64,000 nucleotides of DNA from Nymphaea colorata (taxonomy: Eukaryota > Streptophyta > Magnoliopsida > Nymphaeales > Nymphaeaceae): contig NC_045141.1 of the NCBI RefSeq assembly GCF_008831285.2, forward strand, positions 18,720,848 through 18,784,847, written 5' to 3'. Position 1 is the first letter of the stretch. Each line of letters starts with the position of its first letter. Shown here piece after piece: positions 1 through 12,070 of the stretch. The translations under genes and the position numbers were made by a program. Below the pieces are notes generated by a model. It was given only the letters and a program-made list of their open reading frames with translations, did not search any database and was not told where the DNA came from.

Positions 1-365
1 AACATCTTAATAGGAAAAAGAAAATATTTTTAAAAAATCAACTTTCATCCTACATCTGTTTTCAAAATTCTGCAGCGACATAAGAACATTATCAATAGAT
101 CTACGACAATAGATCTACGACGAGGAAACGTGTCTGAGACGGCACCTACAGGCACTAAAGCAAGCCCTGTATCATAGGTACTCAAAGGTTGGGTGGGGGT
201 TTCGGCCTTCTTTTATCTATCTTAAAAAATAATAATAATAAAATAAAGCAGCATGTCATATGCACAAATGACTGCAATTGCCCCTTTATACCTTTTTTCA
301 TGATTGATGTCTCAATGTAAACTTGTATAGCTTCTACTTGTAACCTTCTAAGAAATATCTCCATT

Positions 366-396
<31 letters not shown>

Positions 397-3300
397 GAAA
401 GGGTTCCCTGACGCTCTGCCTTTGCTTCCTTGTTTTTATATTGTGGTGAAATAAGACATTTGTTTACTCTATGGGTCCCATAAAAACAATTAATTCTTCT
501 CGGATTTATTTAAGCAATAAACTGTTAAATGAAGGAAACCAAAGCTTAAGCACGTTTTTATTATTTCATTGAAACACAAGCTTTATTTTAAAAAAAATAA
601 ATTTATTGCCAGAATTGACACATCATTGGATATAGTTCACAATTTTTTTTCAATTAATCATGTATTGCTTAATCAAACTGAGATTGTATGATTTGATTAA
701 AAACTCTTCACAATCCAGACCCAAGTAGGATGTCAATCTTCTTTTCAAGACTAATGTTGTAGAATATTAGATTCCTATAATCCCAACGGGGTTGGCACAA
801 AGGAATACGGTAGTCAAGTCTCCCTTTCAAATCTCTAGAGTGCCAACTGCTAGCTCACTGTGCTGTAAACGAGAGGCCACCAACATGCAAGTTGAAGCAC
901 AATGGGAACGACGTCTCAAAGCACCAAAGTAGGCCTTGTACCCTACGAGAATAAGAGGTTGGGTGGAGACTGTTCTTCAAGCAGGGGAATATTAGATCCC
1001 CATATGAAGCCACAAGAAATCTACAAAGCTCACGTGCTGGGTAAATAAGTAAGCTATTTTTTTTTTAGGAACTTGAGCATCCATTTAAATGATTAAAAAC
1101 GAGAGCTGTAAGTAAGAATTATTTCAAAAGCTCCGGCATGTGTTTGAAATTATCTAAAAACATTAGTGTACGCTTTGAAACTTTCGTAAAATTTATATCT
1201 ATTGGAAAAGGAAAAACAAAGCATGTTATTGTAAGATGTACTTCAAAATTTCAGTAGTGCACGAATTTGAAGGCAATCTAGCAAGTAAGATCCCAACTTA
1301 AACATGAAGCCAGATCTTCGCTTGTAATTGTAGCATCTTATAAATTATTGAAATATGAATTTAATTATTTAAGCTAATGAGATGTTTAATTAAAACTTCT
1401 ATTTATGTTTGCATAATTAAAAAATGCTTCACTTTTACAAAGTTTTGACCAACTTGTTTTCGGTTTTAAGGCATGCTTGAAACTGTGCTTTTTAATGTTT
1501 ATTTATCAACTAGGAGTGAAAAGGTAATTGCAAAAAATAAATTGCATGCTGGTATAAATATGTTAATAATTGGGAACATTTTTTGTGGATTTTTTATTTA
1601 TATTCACATGCTTAGATCAAGGGCCTCACCCTCCCCCTATCAGCTGAGCGAGGTTTAGCCACCATCCGAAAGAATGCAGAAGCCCCTACCCAACCCCTCT
1701 TCCCTTAGGATACATCACATGTTTCTATGTCTCTAGATGTCTTCCTTCCTATCGTGCTTCAACTTACACATTGATGATCACTCATCCCTTATATGTTCTA
1801 AATAAAGACTGGTTGCCTATCAATCTTTATTCGATCCCGTTGTACCAGCCTCCTTAGGGATAACCTCACCCTCTTCCTCCCGATACCCCACATGCGAAAG
1901 AAAATTATATTTTGCGACATCACATTTTGGAAACTGCATCATCGCCGATGACATCAAACGTCACTCTTTTTTATTTTTTATTTTATTTTTTTCTGGTTTC
2001 ATCTCAAGCTAACCCATTAAACAAAAAACCAAAGATGAAGATCAAACACATTCTTAATATATTCAAGTGAAAGGATGTTAACAATCCACTACCCGAACAA
2101 AACTTGAACCCCTCCCCCCTTCCGATTTTCCCTGCCTCAAGGATCTATATAGCATCGGTATTAAATAGGGTCGAAACACATTTTAACTTGAGTGTCACAA
2201 TCTCACATTTTATAGTTCGGAAAATTAGCACCTATGAGAATCTAACAGGCAACGTGTCTTTTTATATGCCCACCTCCTTACCAACTATGTTATATTTCTT
2301 AAGACAAATCGCTAATATGTTATTAAATTTAGCAGCAAACAATAACTTCCACTCGTGACCAGTTGATTTTAATTCCTTTTCAATGTGCAAAGTCAACATA
2401 AAAAAATGTGCGAGAGATGCGCATTACCCTTGGAAAAAGGCAATAATTTATATATCAAACATCAGCATTGCATTCTTAATTAAAGAAAATGTTTTTCACC
2501 CCATAGGAATTTGTACCTGCTTGGGAACCCTACATCTAAGTATCTAACGGTTCTAAAACATGTGCCCTTCTTTTTTCCATAATTAGCTGCATCATTTGTT
2601 GCCAGAATCTACTTGTTCCTGCCTGAATTGATGAATATGCGACAAGTTAACACAAATTTTGTTAATATTCATGTTATTTTCCATTCACCATTATTTTAAT
2701 TTTTTTTATTTGTCACACAAGTATATAAAAGAATCTGATTTGGGATAATGTGGGTGATGGAGGCCCACTAATTACATAACTTTGCAGTATTTCATGGATA
2801 ATGTTGGCAGGTGGTTTGGTAGTTGACTTACATAAATTTGTATGATGAACTTCTAAAGCCACAAAATAATAAAGCGACAAGTTGACATATAACAGGGACA
2901 TCATCCTGAGCCAACAAAAACAAACTTAGTATCATGGTGGGATCTGAGAAAGGGTAGGGACTTCGGTATTTTTGTTAGGTGGTAGGATGAAATACTCTTC
3001 GTATTCACCTAACAAGAGAAGGTATAAAGAATTTTTATATGAAGACGGATCATACATTACGTTTTTTTCGACATTAATTAAAAACATGATGTCACTCCTT
3101 ATTCAAGCTGAAGAGTACAACTTGGTGTAGAAATGGGAAAAAAAAGGAGGAGTGAGAGTCATACAACCCACCTTATGGAAAAATGTCCGATGGAAAAGTG
3201 TATGAAGTTCCCTCTTATTTCCCATATCAAGCAATACATCATTCAATTTAAATACACTGAATGATTTGTCAAAGGGCCGGTATCACATAGACTTGAACTA

Positions 3301-4087
3301 GTGATCGACTGCCTATTAACTGTCAATCGAACCAGAGAATCTGACACCATAAAATGTGACACACCAATGTCATACACAACTAAACCCGAAAAGGAAATAG
3401 AGATTTTTTTTTTTTGCGGGTTCACTATGATGCAGCCGATGCGAAACAATCACACTTACGTAGTTGGCATATGCTTGATCTGTCTATTGCGTACGGATAA
3501 CTTAGCTGCATAATTAGCACACGACACGATCTGTTCTAACAATTAATGTTTCTAATGAAAAACACTTATAAATAAAAACATTACTTTATACATGTCAGAG
3601 AGCTACAACTCTCAAGTTTTCAAACAACTGAAAAAATATACAAGTATGTACAAACAAAAGTGCGTGAAAGAAATATATATGGCATCCATTCTTGCAACAA
3701 GTGAAGTGATGATGTAATTTTTTCCTGCTATCTTGTTCTCCATGTAAGTCAAACGTGGATGCGATGCTGGGGACTTGTGTTTGCGCAGAATGGAGAGGAA
3801 CGCTCCGTAACGGTTTTGCATTACCAGAAAATTCTCATGATTTGCAAAAACTAATTCGTGTTTGTGGTTCCAGTTTCTTTGAGGCCAAGAACAGCTTGTT
3901 CTCCCATTTGTTTTCCGTTCTGTGCATTATTTGTCTATCGTTTGTATGCGTTCGTGGTCTCCACTTACCAGATAACGTTAAGGTATTTTGGGCTCCTTAC
4001 AGTGGCACTCTAATTCAAGTCTCAACCTTATCATGTTTACAATTTAATTGTTTTATATTATTTATAAAAGATAATGAGTAGGGTATT
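1..4087. other. gene-free left flank with degenerate repeats
   Basis: No coding region is recognisable; all open frames are short and show no family features. An AT dinucleotide tract lies at about 371-396. The stretches at about 100-190 and 890-970 share diverged wording (both run through a '...gggtggg...' motif after a similar 'ggcactaaagcaagcc / gcaccaaagtaggcc' segment), which suggests two old copies of one dispersed repeat. About 1620-1900 has two related blocks with 'cctcaccctc' wording. The rest is AT-rich filler in which I see nothing further. Confidence 0.6.
3283..3360 (-). repeat. possible SINE head (tRNA-like A/B boxes), weak
   Basis: Read on the minus strand, a B-box-like AGTTCAAGTCT sits downstream of a poor A-box-like segment (CAGATTCTCTGG) at a spacing like that of a tRNA promoter. 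The layout resembles the better candidate at 23104-23160. Both boxes have several mismatches to the RNA polymerase III consensus, so this may be chance. Confidence 0.2.
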
Positions 4088-4298
4088 GGGGCGTGTTTGA
4101 GAGGTAAAGACGGAGTGTCAGGAGACATCATATAAGACGTTTGGTTAAATAACATACGGTTTACTTATTTTTTTAAAGAATGTTTACTTAGAGAAACAGT
4201 TATTGACTTAAAGTCTCAAGATGTTTGACGTAGTGAAATTTACTTGTTTGTTTATGTTTACACGTGAGACACTCCATCCACCCATTCAAACACGTCCT
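4088..4298. mobile_element. small inverted-repeat transposon (MITE) upstream of GRXS17
   Basis: The left end reads GGGGCGTGTTTGA and continues to GGAGTGTC at 4119. The reverse complement of the right end reads AGGACGTGTTTGA and also continues to GGAGTGTC. These give imperfect terminal inverted repeats of about 30 bp around a short AT-rich interior of about 210 bp in total, with no coding capacity. I could not find a clear target-site duplication, so the superfamily is open. The right end lies only about 107 bp before the TATA box of GRXS17. Confidence 0.6.
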
Positions 4299-4404
4299 GA
4301 GTTAAGTTGGATCCGATTATTTGAAGGAATAACAAAATACACGGCAACCATTGACACGGGGAGAATAGCTTTTGCCATTGAAAGGGAGAGATTGGAAGTT
4401 GACG

Positions 4405-4413
4405 CTTATATAG
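4405..4413 (+). promoter_or_regulatory. TATA box of GRXS17
   Basis: CTTATATAG lies 62 bp before the ATG at 4475, which would place transcription start near 4435-4445 and give a very short leader. The distance and sequence fit a plant core promoter. Inferred from sequence only. Confidence 0.55.
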
Positions 4414-4474
4414 CTTTACCCTTGAGGCCGGACAGAGGGTCTCCTGACATTACGCGCACGGGAGAGGGAGAGAG

Positions 4475-5645
4475 ATGGGTGGTGGCTCTGTGAAGGATTT
4501 GGGGTCGAAGGCAGAGCTGGATGGAATCCTGAGGGAAGGGCAGACCACCATCATCCATTTCTGGGCAGCATGGTGCGAGGCTTCGAAGCAGATGGACCAA
4601 GTCTTCTCTCACCTCTCAACGGACTTCCCTCACGCCCGCTTCTACAGGGTCCGTGTCCTGACGCTTCTCCTTATCTGCGTCCTTTCCTTTCTGATTTCCT
4701 CTTGTTAACTTCCGGTTACTCTCTGGCATCGTCGATGATCCATATTCCTATTTTGATTGCTGGTTTCGGTCAGGATCGTGGTCATTTGCGGAGTCTCATA
4801 TGTTGATTCTTTTTGGCTGTGCTTGGGAACGTGTTGCAGGTTGAGGCGGAAGAGCAGCCGGAGATTTCAGAGGCGTATTCCGTATCCGCTGTGCCTTTCT
4901 TTGTTTTCTGCAAGGTTGGTTTGTCAATTTTAACACAGCTTCTGTAGTTTAGCAGCAGAGAGGTAATAATGATGGAGAAGAACTGATGAAGTGCATCCAA
5001 TGACTATTAGTAAGGCCTGCTGGTCATGCTGATGCATATCATCATCATCATCTGTTTTCTGCTATATTTCATGTAGTTACTAAGAGCAGTGACGTTATGC
5101 GCACGAAGCCTTGCATATAATACGGATTATTTTGGTGGACATATGTTGCTGTGAACACCCTCATCATCATCTTCATGCATTGTTATAGGCAGGATTAAGT
5201 TGCCGTGCTATGGAATTACACCGTCAAAGCCACTCGCAAGTTTATGACATTTCATCGTCGTGTTTTTGTTAGGGAGAGGATTAGATACCATCATTTGGTT
5301 AGGAATGAAGATCCATATGGTTAACTGAGATACTTCATTTTCCTTTCAGTATTATATATTCATGATTAATTTTAAGCTACTTGAAGCTTGCAAATAAACC
5401 TTCACCTCGAACCATCTGCTTTTGTGGTCTACAAGGCATGAACTGGAAATTAGTGAGTGTCTTTTATGTAGAATGCCTCAAAGTTTTACTGAATGCAATT
5501 TGTTAGACTCTTAGTGTTCCATATATCACAAAATAACATGATGGAATTTTGGTGGCCACTGTTTCATATCTCCTTTTCATCTACTTCATTGATCCCACGG
5601 TACTTCAGACCTCCCACAAGATTGTATCTTCTTAATAAGAGGAAC

Positions 5646-5682
<37 letters not shown>

Positions 5683-8600
5683 TGAGCTTCTAGAACAATG
5701 TAGAACTAAAACTCGTCCAACAAGGTAACATGTCCCAAGAATCAGTCCATTTCCTTCAGTCATTTTCAGAAAAAGGATGTGTAAACTTTTGAATTTTCGT
5801 TGGCTTTAGGAACACTCACAAATTGGAAGTCTCATGTCCATCATTATCCACATCCATTTCTATCATTGCCAACCTAAATTCATTGAGTATTTTTCACCCA
5901 TCGCCACTCATTGGCTACACATCTTTACTACAATCTCCTTCTCTGTTGCCATCTTTAGTGACCCTTGCTTCTTGTATACTATCACCTCCACTATTCTCCA
6001 TCATCTCTGCCATGCATATAACATTATCATAACCATCTTATGTTCACTACCAACCCTCCATCCACTTCCATTTTTTGTACATAATGATCGTCACTAGATG
6101 CCATATTTGCCACCTTACATCCATTGCTTATTTGTCACCCACCATCACTCATTTGCTTTTGTGTCTACTTCCATCTTTTCCATTGCTTCCCATTTGTTGG
6201 CATCTTTACTGACCCCTACTTTTCATCTGTATCATCCCCACTGCACTCCATCATCTTCGATGTCTTACTATGACCACCTTATCTCCACTACCTTTGGTAC
6301 CAACCTTCTTTTTGCTATTGTCTATCTTGTTTTCAATTGTTTCTTTTCTGTCTCCATCTTCACCATTCCCTACCAATTATTGTCCACCTTGATCTCCATA
6401 TGTTGTTATCACCATCACTCTCTACACATTTACTCTCACATTTCATGTTGACTACCCATCAGCCACCTCCTTCTTCACTATCTTCACCACACCCTTATTA
6501 TGGTCACCTCACCTCCAGTATTTTCATTACCAACCAGACCAATCTGCCACCTATATCTTGCTATGTCTTCTTCATCCATTGTTCTTTCATGTCCACCTTT
6601 TGCGACTTCTTAACCACCACCTCTACCACGTACTCTCTCACTCTCACCATCTCATGTCCACTACCATCATGGTCAATCCACTACTCTATAATTCATTGCA
6701 GGTTCTACTGTTGACCATGCATCTTTTCCTATTTCCTTTTCACCACAATGATCTCCTACAAAAATATCAGGATGTGGGTTGGTAGGTGTTGTGTAATGGA
6801 GATGGTGCTTAGTTTAAGGAGGCAGAAAAGCAAATGATTTTGGGTTGGTGAATACGGTTCTAGATGGAGGATGATGGATGGTGGAACCAAGGTGGTGGAA
6901 AGAAAAGGGCGGTGGATAATGGAGATAGGAATGAAGGCGTGTTGATCAGATGGTGGTTGAGAATATGGTAACTTAGTTTTTGTTGAAACTTGAAGCTGTG
7001 AGCCACAGCACTCGAATCTGCCTAAATATGTTGTAACATTGTTTTAGATAATTGAACTTGCTCCCAAATTAGTAAGCAATTCAATTTTGACTGAAGTCTA
7101 AAACTCAAAATGGCCTATACTTGGTAAATCTTCTAGTTTCAGGCTTTCTGCTAAAATTTCAAACTTGACATTGCCATGGTTGATGGTAAAACTTGTTCAG
7201 CTGAATGTGGAGCTTGAGAAATGTTAATATTTAATGATTGACGTGGTTTTGTGAAGCTGAAAATCATTTATAATTTTTGATATGATTGGTTTTCGCTAAT
7301 AGGTAAACTAATTTGAAGCTTAAGGTTGGGTTTGTATGACACCCTCAAAAATTGACATTTTGTGAAAACCAAGCCCTTTAACCAGTTTCTGAAACCTGGT
7401 TTGTGTAGTTAGTGACAAGCAAAAACCAAGTTTTCACTTTTTGAACCATTGGTTTCTGTTTGGATAACGAAAATGAGTTTATATAGTAAATATATTAATA
7501 TTATTATAACCTGGGGAAGCAAAGAGGGGCCAGGTTTCTCAGGTTCCTTCGAAAAAATGAGTTTTACCAAAACTGGGTTTTTGGCAAACCTAGTTTTGGC
7601 ATCATCCAATCACGCCTAAAATGGCATTTTGGAGACAAAACACCATTTTGCCTAAAAAAAAGACCATTTTAGGCCGTCAAGCAAACGGCCTCTAAATGTT
7701 AAAAATTTAAAATAATTTACATGTGATGAGTAGATAAATTTTGACTAAAGTTTGAAGTTTAAAATTGTCTTTGTCAAATAGGAAACTTGTTTTCAGCTCC
7801 ATTTTCACTGCCTGGAAGTCACCTATCCTTGACAGGCTATTTGGTTTCAGATAAGAATTAGGGGTTTTTGAGAATCCCTGAAGCAAAGAAATTAAAAAAT
7901 CTTCTATATTTGATAGGTAACTTAGTTTTGGGAATTTTTAGAAGCAGTTAAAGCTCAAACAATCTATATTTGATAAGCAACTAGTTTTTAGCTAAAACTA
8001 GAGAGCTGGTGATAGTGACTTCATCTTAGCCTCAGGCAAAGTTATAGCATAAAATCATCTATATTGAGAATCACTTAGTTTTTAGCTGAGGATTCATAGT
8101 TCATACTCAAAAGAGCATGCGTTTTGTAGACAACTTGTTTTTATCTAATTGTCTTTGACAGGCAACTTAAGCCTTCTAAACTTTGAAAGACTCACTATTT
8201 AAGTAGCAATTTAGTTCTGATAAAGCTCAAAATTGTTACTTCAAATGGTAACTTACTTTGTTGATCATAGCAAAGGTGTCTTTAACATCCACATCATGTC
8301 TCATCTACCACTATCTTCACCACTCATCATCAGCTTTACCACTTGTCACCACTATCACTTTTGCTACCGCTATCTCTAGTACACCATATCTATGCCATGA
8401 TCCCCTGCCATTATACATTGCATGGTTTTACCCACTACCTCCTTTTAACTTTTATACCTACTAGCTCTCATCTCCCAAATTTCATTCTCATCATCTTTTA
8501 ACCATGCACAAGTTCTGATTGACCGCCATGTCATCACAGACCACCATCTATACATTGTTTCCTTTCCAATATCTTGTGTCCATTTTTCTTAACCCCAACT

Positions 8601-11458
8601 CTAACACTGGTTTATGCATTTTTCAATATTGAGAAGACATGGAAAACAGAAAAGAAGTGTTATTTTTTCACAGAACCATACACACAGTTATGACCATAAT
8701 AAATTTAGAGATGATCTTGCAGAAGGCAACTTCCTCCTTATATGGAATCGATCTTCAAAGAGCTGTGCCATAACAATGAAGTACTATCTAGAGGTAGACT
8801 ATATGATCTTGATGAGTACTTGAAAATGACCATTTATTTTACATAGGTCACCTTCAAATTTTTTCACGTCATAGACTGTCACTTGTTAAAATTCATGCTT
8901 TGGAGCATGTTCCGCAGAAACAAAACTCTAATATTTTGACCCTCAAATTTTGATTTACTTTGGGTCATTGGCTTCTGCTACCCTGGATTTTTCTCCTTAC
9001 ACATTAAAATGCTATGGTCCAGAGGTTCTTATTTGTTGAATAGACCATGTAAAATCCAGAGGTTCTTATTTGTTGAATAATAAACTATGTAAATTGATGG
9101 ATCTCATTCATCAAATTGTTTTGCTTATTCCATTACTACTATGAATAGTTTTGCAGTAGGAATCTTAGGGGTATATGATTTAATCTCTTTTGTATGTGCA
9201 TGCATGCATTTATGTATCGTACTTTTTATATATCGAACCATATGCTGGTCATTCTTTCAATGACCAAGCTGCTAGCAGTTGGCTATCCTAACAGCTAGAA
9301 GCCTGGTCAATATGACTAGTCCAACGGCTATCTCTCTCCCCTTCGTGTATAAATAAGCGGTCCCCATTCTATGATATTCTATCCCATGCATTTTATTATT
9401 ACTAATATTATTGCGTAATGCTTAAGCATGTTCTGTCTCTTGGTGCACTATTTGATTTGTTGTATTTTCTTTTGTTTCTTGTATGAACACTCTTGGTGAA
9501 TGGTGGACTCTTTGAATCCTTATCCTGTGTACTTTTCACTTTCTTTCGAGTCTATTGCTCTTGGGCGATCACTTATGCATGTTTTTTCAGAGCATTTTTT
9601 CTTCTAACTTCCAAGCTCCGTGAGATCATTAATCACCATCTTCTATGTGCTGAACAATGGTGGACAGTTTCTGTTTGAGCCTCTGATAAACGTCTTTATA
9701 TCTAGAAAATGAAGCTCCAGTGATTATGTATTGTTTTTAGATTAAGGTGTCAGTTGGGACTGGAAGATTAATTATCATACTGTTCTATTAAGGATGATAA
9801 CATTTTGTGGCATGTTCTTGTATGTTTTTTCTTTTAACTTTTTTCTATTATTCTAAGCATTAAGATGAATGTCACAAACAACAAAAAAATGCATCTTCAC
9901 TCTTCACCTTTAAGCTTATCATTATAAGTAGACACATCCACCTTTCAATCGGATCTGTCTGTCTTGCCATGTGGACTCAGCCCAAAGGGCTTGATCATTG
10001 GTAGACATATACATCTTTGATTGCAAAATTCCCATGCATTTAGTTCACTGTTTCCATTATAACGCAATTATCATCTGCTTGTTAAATTGTGTCTGTCTTT
10101 ATGGAGATCTTTGGTGACTATCCTCTTCAGTTTCTTTGTGATTCTTGATTCTTATTCAGTTAGGTGACTTCATAGATGACTTGTCATTAATCAACTAATA
10201 TTGGTCTTCCCAGGATGGTAAAAAGGTTGATACGTTGGAAGGTGCAAATCCTTCCAGTTTGGCCAATAAGGTTGCAAAACTTGCTGGTTCGATTGACCAA
10301 GCCAAAGCTGCTGCACCTGCAAGTCTTGGCATGGCTGCTGGCCCCTCGGTGCTTGAAACAGTTAAGGAGTTGGCTAAAGAAAACGGCAGTTCACAGGCAA
10401 ATCATCCACCTTTGGACCTTAATGACTCCTTGAAGAAGCGGTTGCAGCAACTTGTGGACTCCCACCCAGTGTTTTTATTCATGAAAGGAAGTCCAGATGC
10501 ACCCAAGTGTGGTTTCAGTCAAAAGGTTGTAAATATTTTGAAAGAGGAAGGTGTCGACTTTGGAAGTTTTGATATCCTCACAGATGATGAGGTTCGTGAA
10601 GGGATGAAGAAGTACTCCAATTGGCCCACTTTCCCTCAGTTGTTCTGCAAGGGTGAACTTCTTGGTGGTTGTGATATTGCTTCAGCAATGCATGAGAGTG
10701 GTGAACTTAAGGAAGTCTTCAGAGACCATGGCATTCATCTGGTAACTAGCTTGAGTGTCAATGCAGACACAGAAGAAGCTTCATCAGCAGCAGGAATGAT
10801 TGGTGGCATAACTGAATCAAGTGGTTTAAATGAAGCCTTGACTTCCCGCCTAGAGGACCTGATAAATTCACATCCTGTAATGCTGTTTATGAAAGGGAAG
10901 CCTGACGAACCCAGGTGTGGTTTCAGCCGCAAGGTTGTTGAAATTCTCAAAGAAGAGAAGGTTGAGTTTAGTAGCTTTGATGTTTTAACTGATGATACAG
11001 TTCGACAAGGACTGAAAGTATTATCCAATTGGTCAAGCTATCCACAGGTATACATAAAAGGGGAGCTCATTGGAGGATCTGACATCATGTTAGAGATGCA
11101 GAAAAGTGGAGAACTGAAAAGAGTTTTGGATGAGAAGGGAATCATCCCAAAGGAATCTCTAGATGATCGCCTGAAGAAACTGGTATCTTCATCAAAGACA
11201 ATGCTGTTCATGAAGGGGACGCCAGAAGCCCCTCGTTGTGGCTTCAGCTCAAAGGTTGTCCAAGCTCTTAGCTCTGAAGACGTGAGCTTTGGATATTTTG
11301 ATATTTTGACTGATGATGAGGTCAGGCAGGGACTCAAAACCTTCTCGAACTGGCCAACCTATCCGCAGCTTTACCACAATGGAGAATTGATTGGTGGCTG
11401 TGACATCGTGTTGGAACTTCAACAGAGCGGTGAGCTGAAATCAACTCTGATGGAATAG
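4475..11458 (+). CDS. GRXS17: monothiol glutaredoxin S17 (Trx-like domain plus three CGFS Grx domains)
   Basis: Three exons: 4475-4648, 4840-4914 and 10214-11458, all joined in phase 0 with GT..AG borders, giving 497 residues (Arabidopsis GRXS17 has about 488). The N-terminal thioredoxin-like domain (about 1-105) has WCEAS at 33-37 in place of the classical WCGPC. Three monothiol glutaredoxin domains follow with CGFS at 182-185, 318-321 and 425-428, each with the MKG, SNW and GGxD/GGSD glutathione-binding features. Known of the family: a cytosolic/nuclear protein that binds iron-sulfur clusters with glutathione, works with the cytosolic Fe-S assembly machinery and affects redox, heat and auxin responses. 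The three Grx domains are intact and encoded in a single exon. The start is the first ATG after the TATA box and matches the usual N terminus. A class B HSF gene converges on it downstream. Confidence 0.95.
5647..5679. repeat. (AT)n microsatellite
   Basis: A nearly uninterrupted TA dinucleotide run inside the long GRXS17 intron. Confidence 0.9.
5823..6960. repeat. strand-skewed CCA/TCA-rich low-complexity block
   Basis: From about 5823 to 6720 the plus strand is almost free of G and is built of C/T/A words such as CCATCATC, CCACCA and TCACTACC. From about 6780 to 6960 the bias reverses to GATGG, GGTGG and GGATGATGG words, so the RNA could fold the second part back onto the first. The long open frames here come from the lack of G and purine-rich stops; their proteins are Ser/His/Leu-rich without any domain. 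A smaller patch of similar composition is at about 8270-8560. Confidence 0.65.
7324..7692. mobile_element. PIF/Harbinger-like MITE in GRXS17 intron
   Basis: The left end GGTTGGGTTTGTATGACACC and the reverse complement of the right end (GAGGCCGTTTGCTTGACGGC) are related, and both ends are flanked by TAA (7321-7323 and 7693-7695), the target triplet typical of PIF/Harbinger elements. The interior has no coding capacity. An alternative right end with TAA lies at about 7617. The inverted repeats are diverged, so the boundaries are provisional. Confidence 0.4.
9240..9430 (+). repeat. possible LTR fragment with TATA box
   Basis: TATAAATAAG at 9348-9357 is preceded by short repeated words (ctagcag, acagctag, actagtcc) and a CT stretch, an arrangement often seen in Copia-type LTR promoters. 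No primer-binding site, polypurine tract, second LTR or reverse transcriptase is seen, so at most this is a solo LTR remnant. Confidence 0.25.
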
Positions 11459-11759
11459 TGGTTGAAGTCATACAGTTCTGAAAATATTATGCTTACATTT
11501 GCAGTTTCACCTGCTTGAGAACTTTTCTTGATCGTCACTCTCTTTCTTGACATGCATATGTTCAAAAGATAGTATTCTGCCTTCGTCGCGATCTCAAGGT
11601 TCTTTACCAAGTCTGATCTTGTGTAGCCTCAGAATGAACCATTCTGATGGTCATATCTGCTTTATCGATTTAGATCTCACTGTTTTGTTATATGACAAGT
11701 TATTTTTTGGTATTAACCGCCCCCGTGTGTGTTCCCTATTTGAAGCATGGTGCTGTACG

Positions 11760-11794
<35 letters not shown>

Positions 11795-12070
11795 TTGGCT
11801 ACATGGGCTGGGATTGGTTCATCTATTTTAATTTTTGAATAGATTTTGCAGTTCAAATCATTGAAAAAGTTGCGGGACCTGTTCGGCCGCGAGGCCTGCA
11901 GTGACCTCTAACAATTAAGCATTGGACAGGATCCAGGATGTAAAACTTACATCCACCAATACCCACGTCGAATGTTGAAGGTGCTTGTTTCAAAATCGTG
12001 CGTGGACCATGTTTAACATTATATGAGTAGGAATCTATCTCCGTAGCTACATTTCTTACTCTTGTTAGTT
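11459..12070. other. short convergent intergenic region GRXS17 / HSF
   Basis: The stop codons of the two converging genes are only 612 bp apart, so both 3' UTRs and poly(A) sites must lie here and may overlap. A (GA)n tract sits at 11762-11790. No further gene is seen. Confidence 0.8.
11762..11790. repeat. (GA)n microsatellite
   Basis: An uninterrupted GA run of about 14 units in the presumed 3' UTR region of GRXS17. Confidence 0.9.

Larger units (their letters stand above)
4915..10213 (+). other. 5.3 kb second intron of GRXS17
   Basis: Donor AAG|GTTGGT and acceptor CTTCCCAG|GAT fix the ends. It holds an AT dinucleotide tract (5647-5679), a long G-poor pyrimidine-rich block, a MITE-like element (7324-7692), a second CCA/TCA-rich patch (about 8270-8560) and an LTR-like segment with a TATA motif near 9348. 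The stretch 7840-8250 repeats short phrases such as 'ggtaacttagttttagct' imperfectly. No coding exon is visible in it. Confidence 0.85.

Noticed and set aside
5823..6785. Overlapping Ser/His/Leu-rich open frames
   Set aside because: Low-complexity G-poor intron sequence gives frames by chance.
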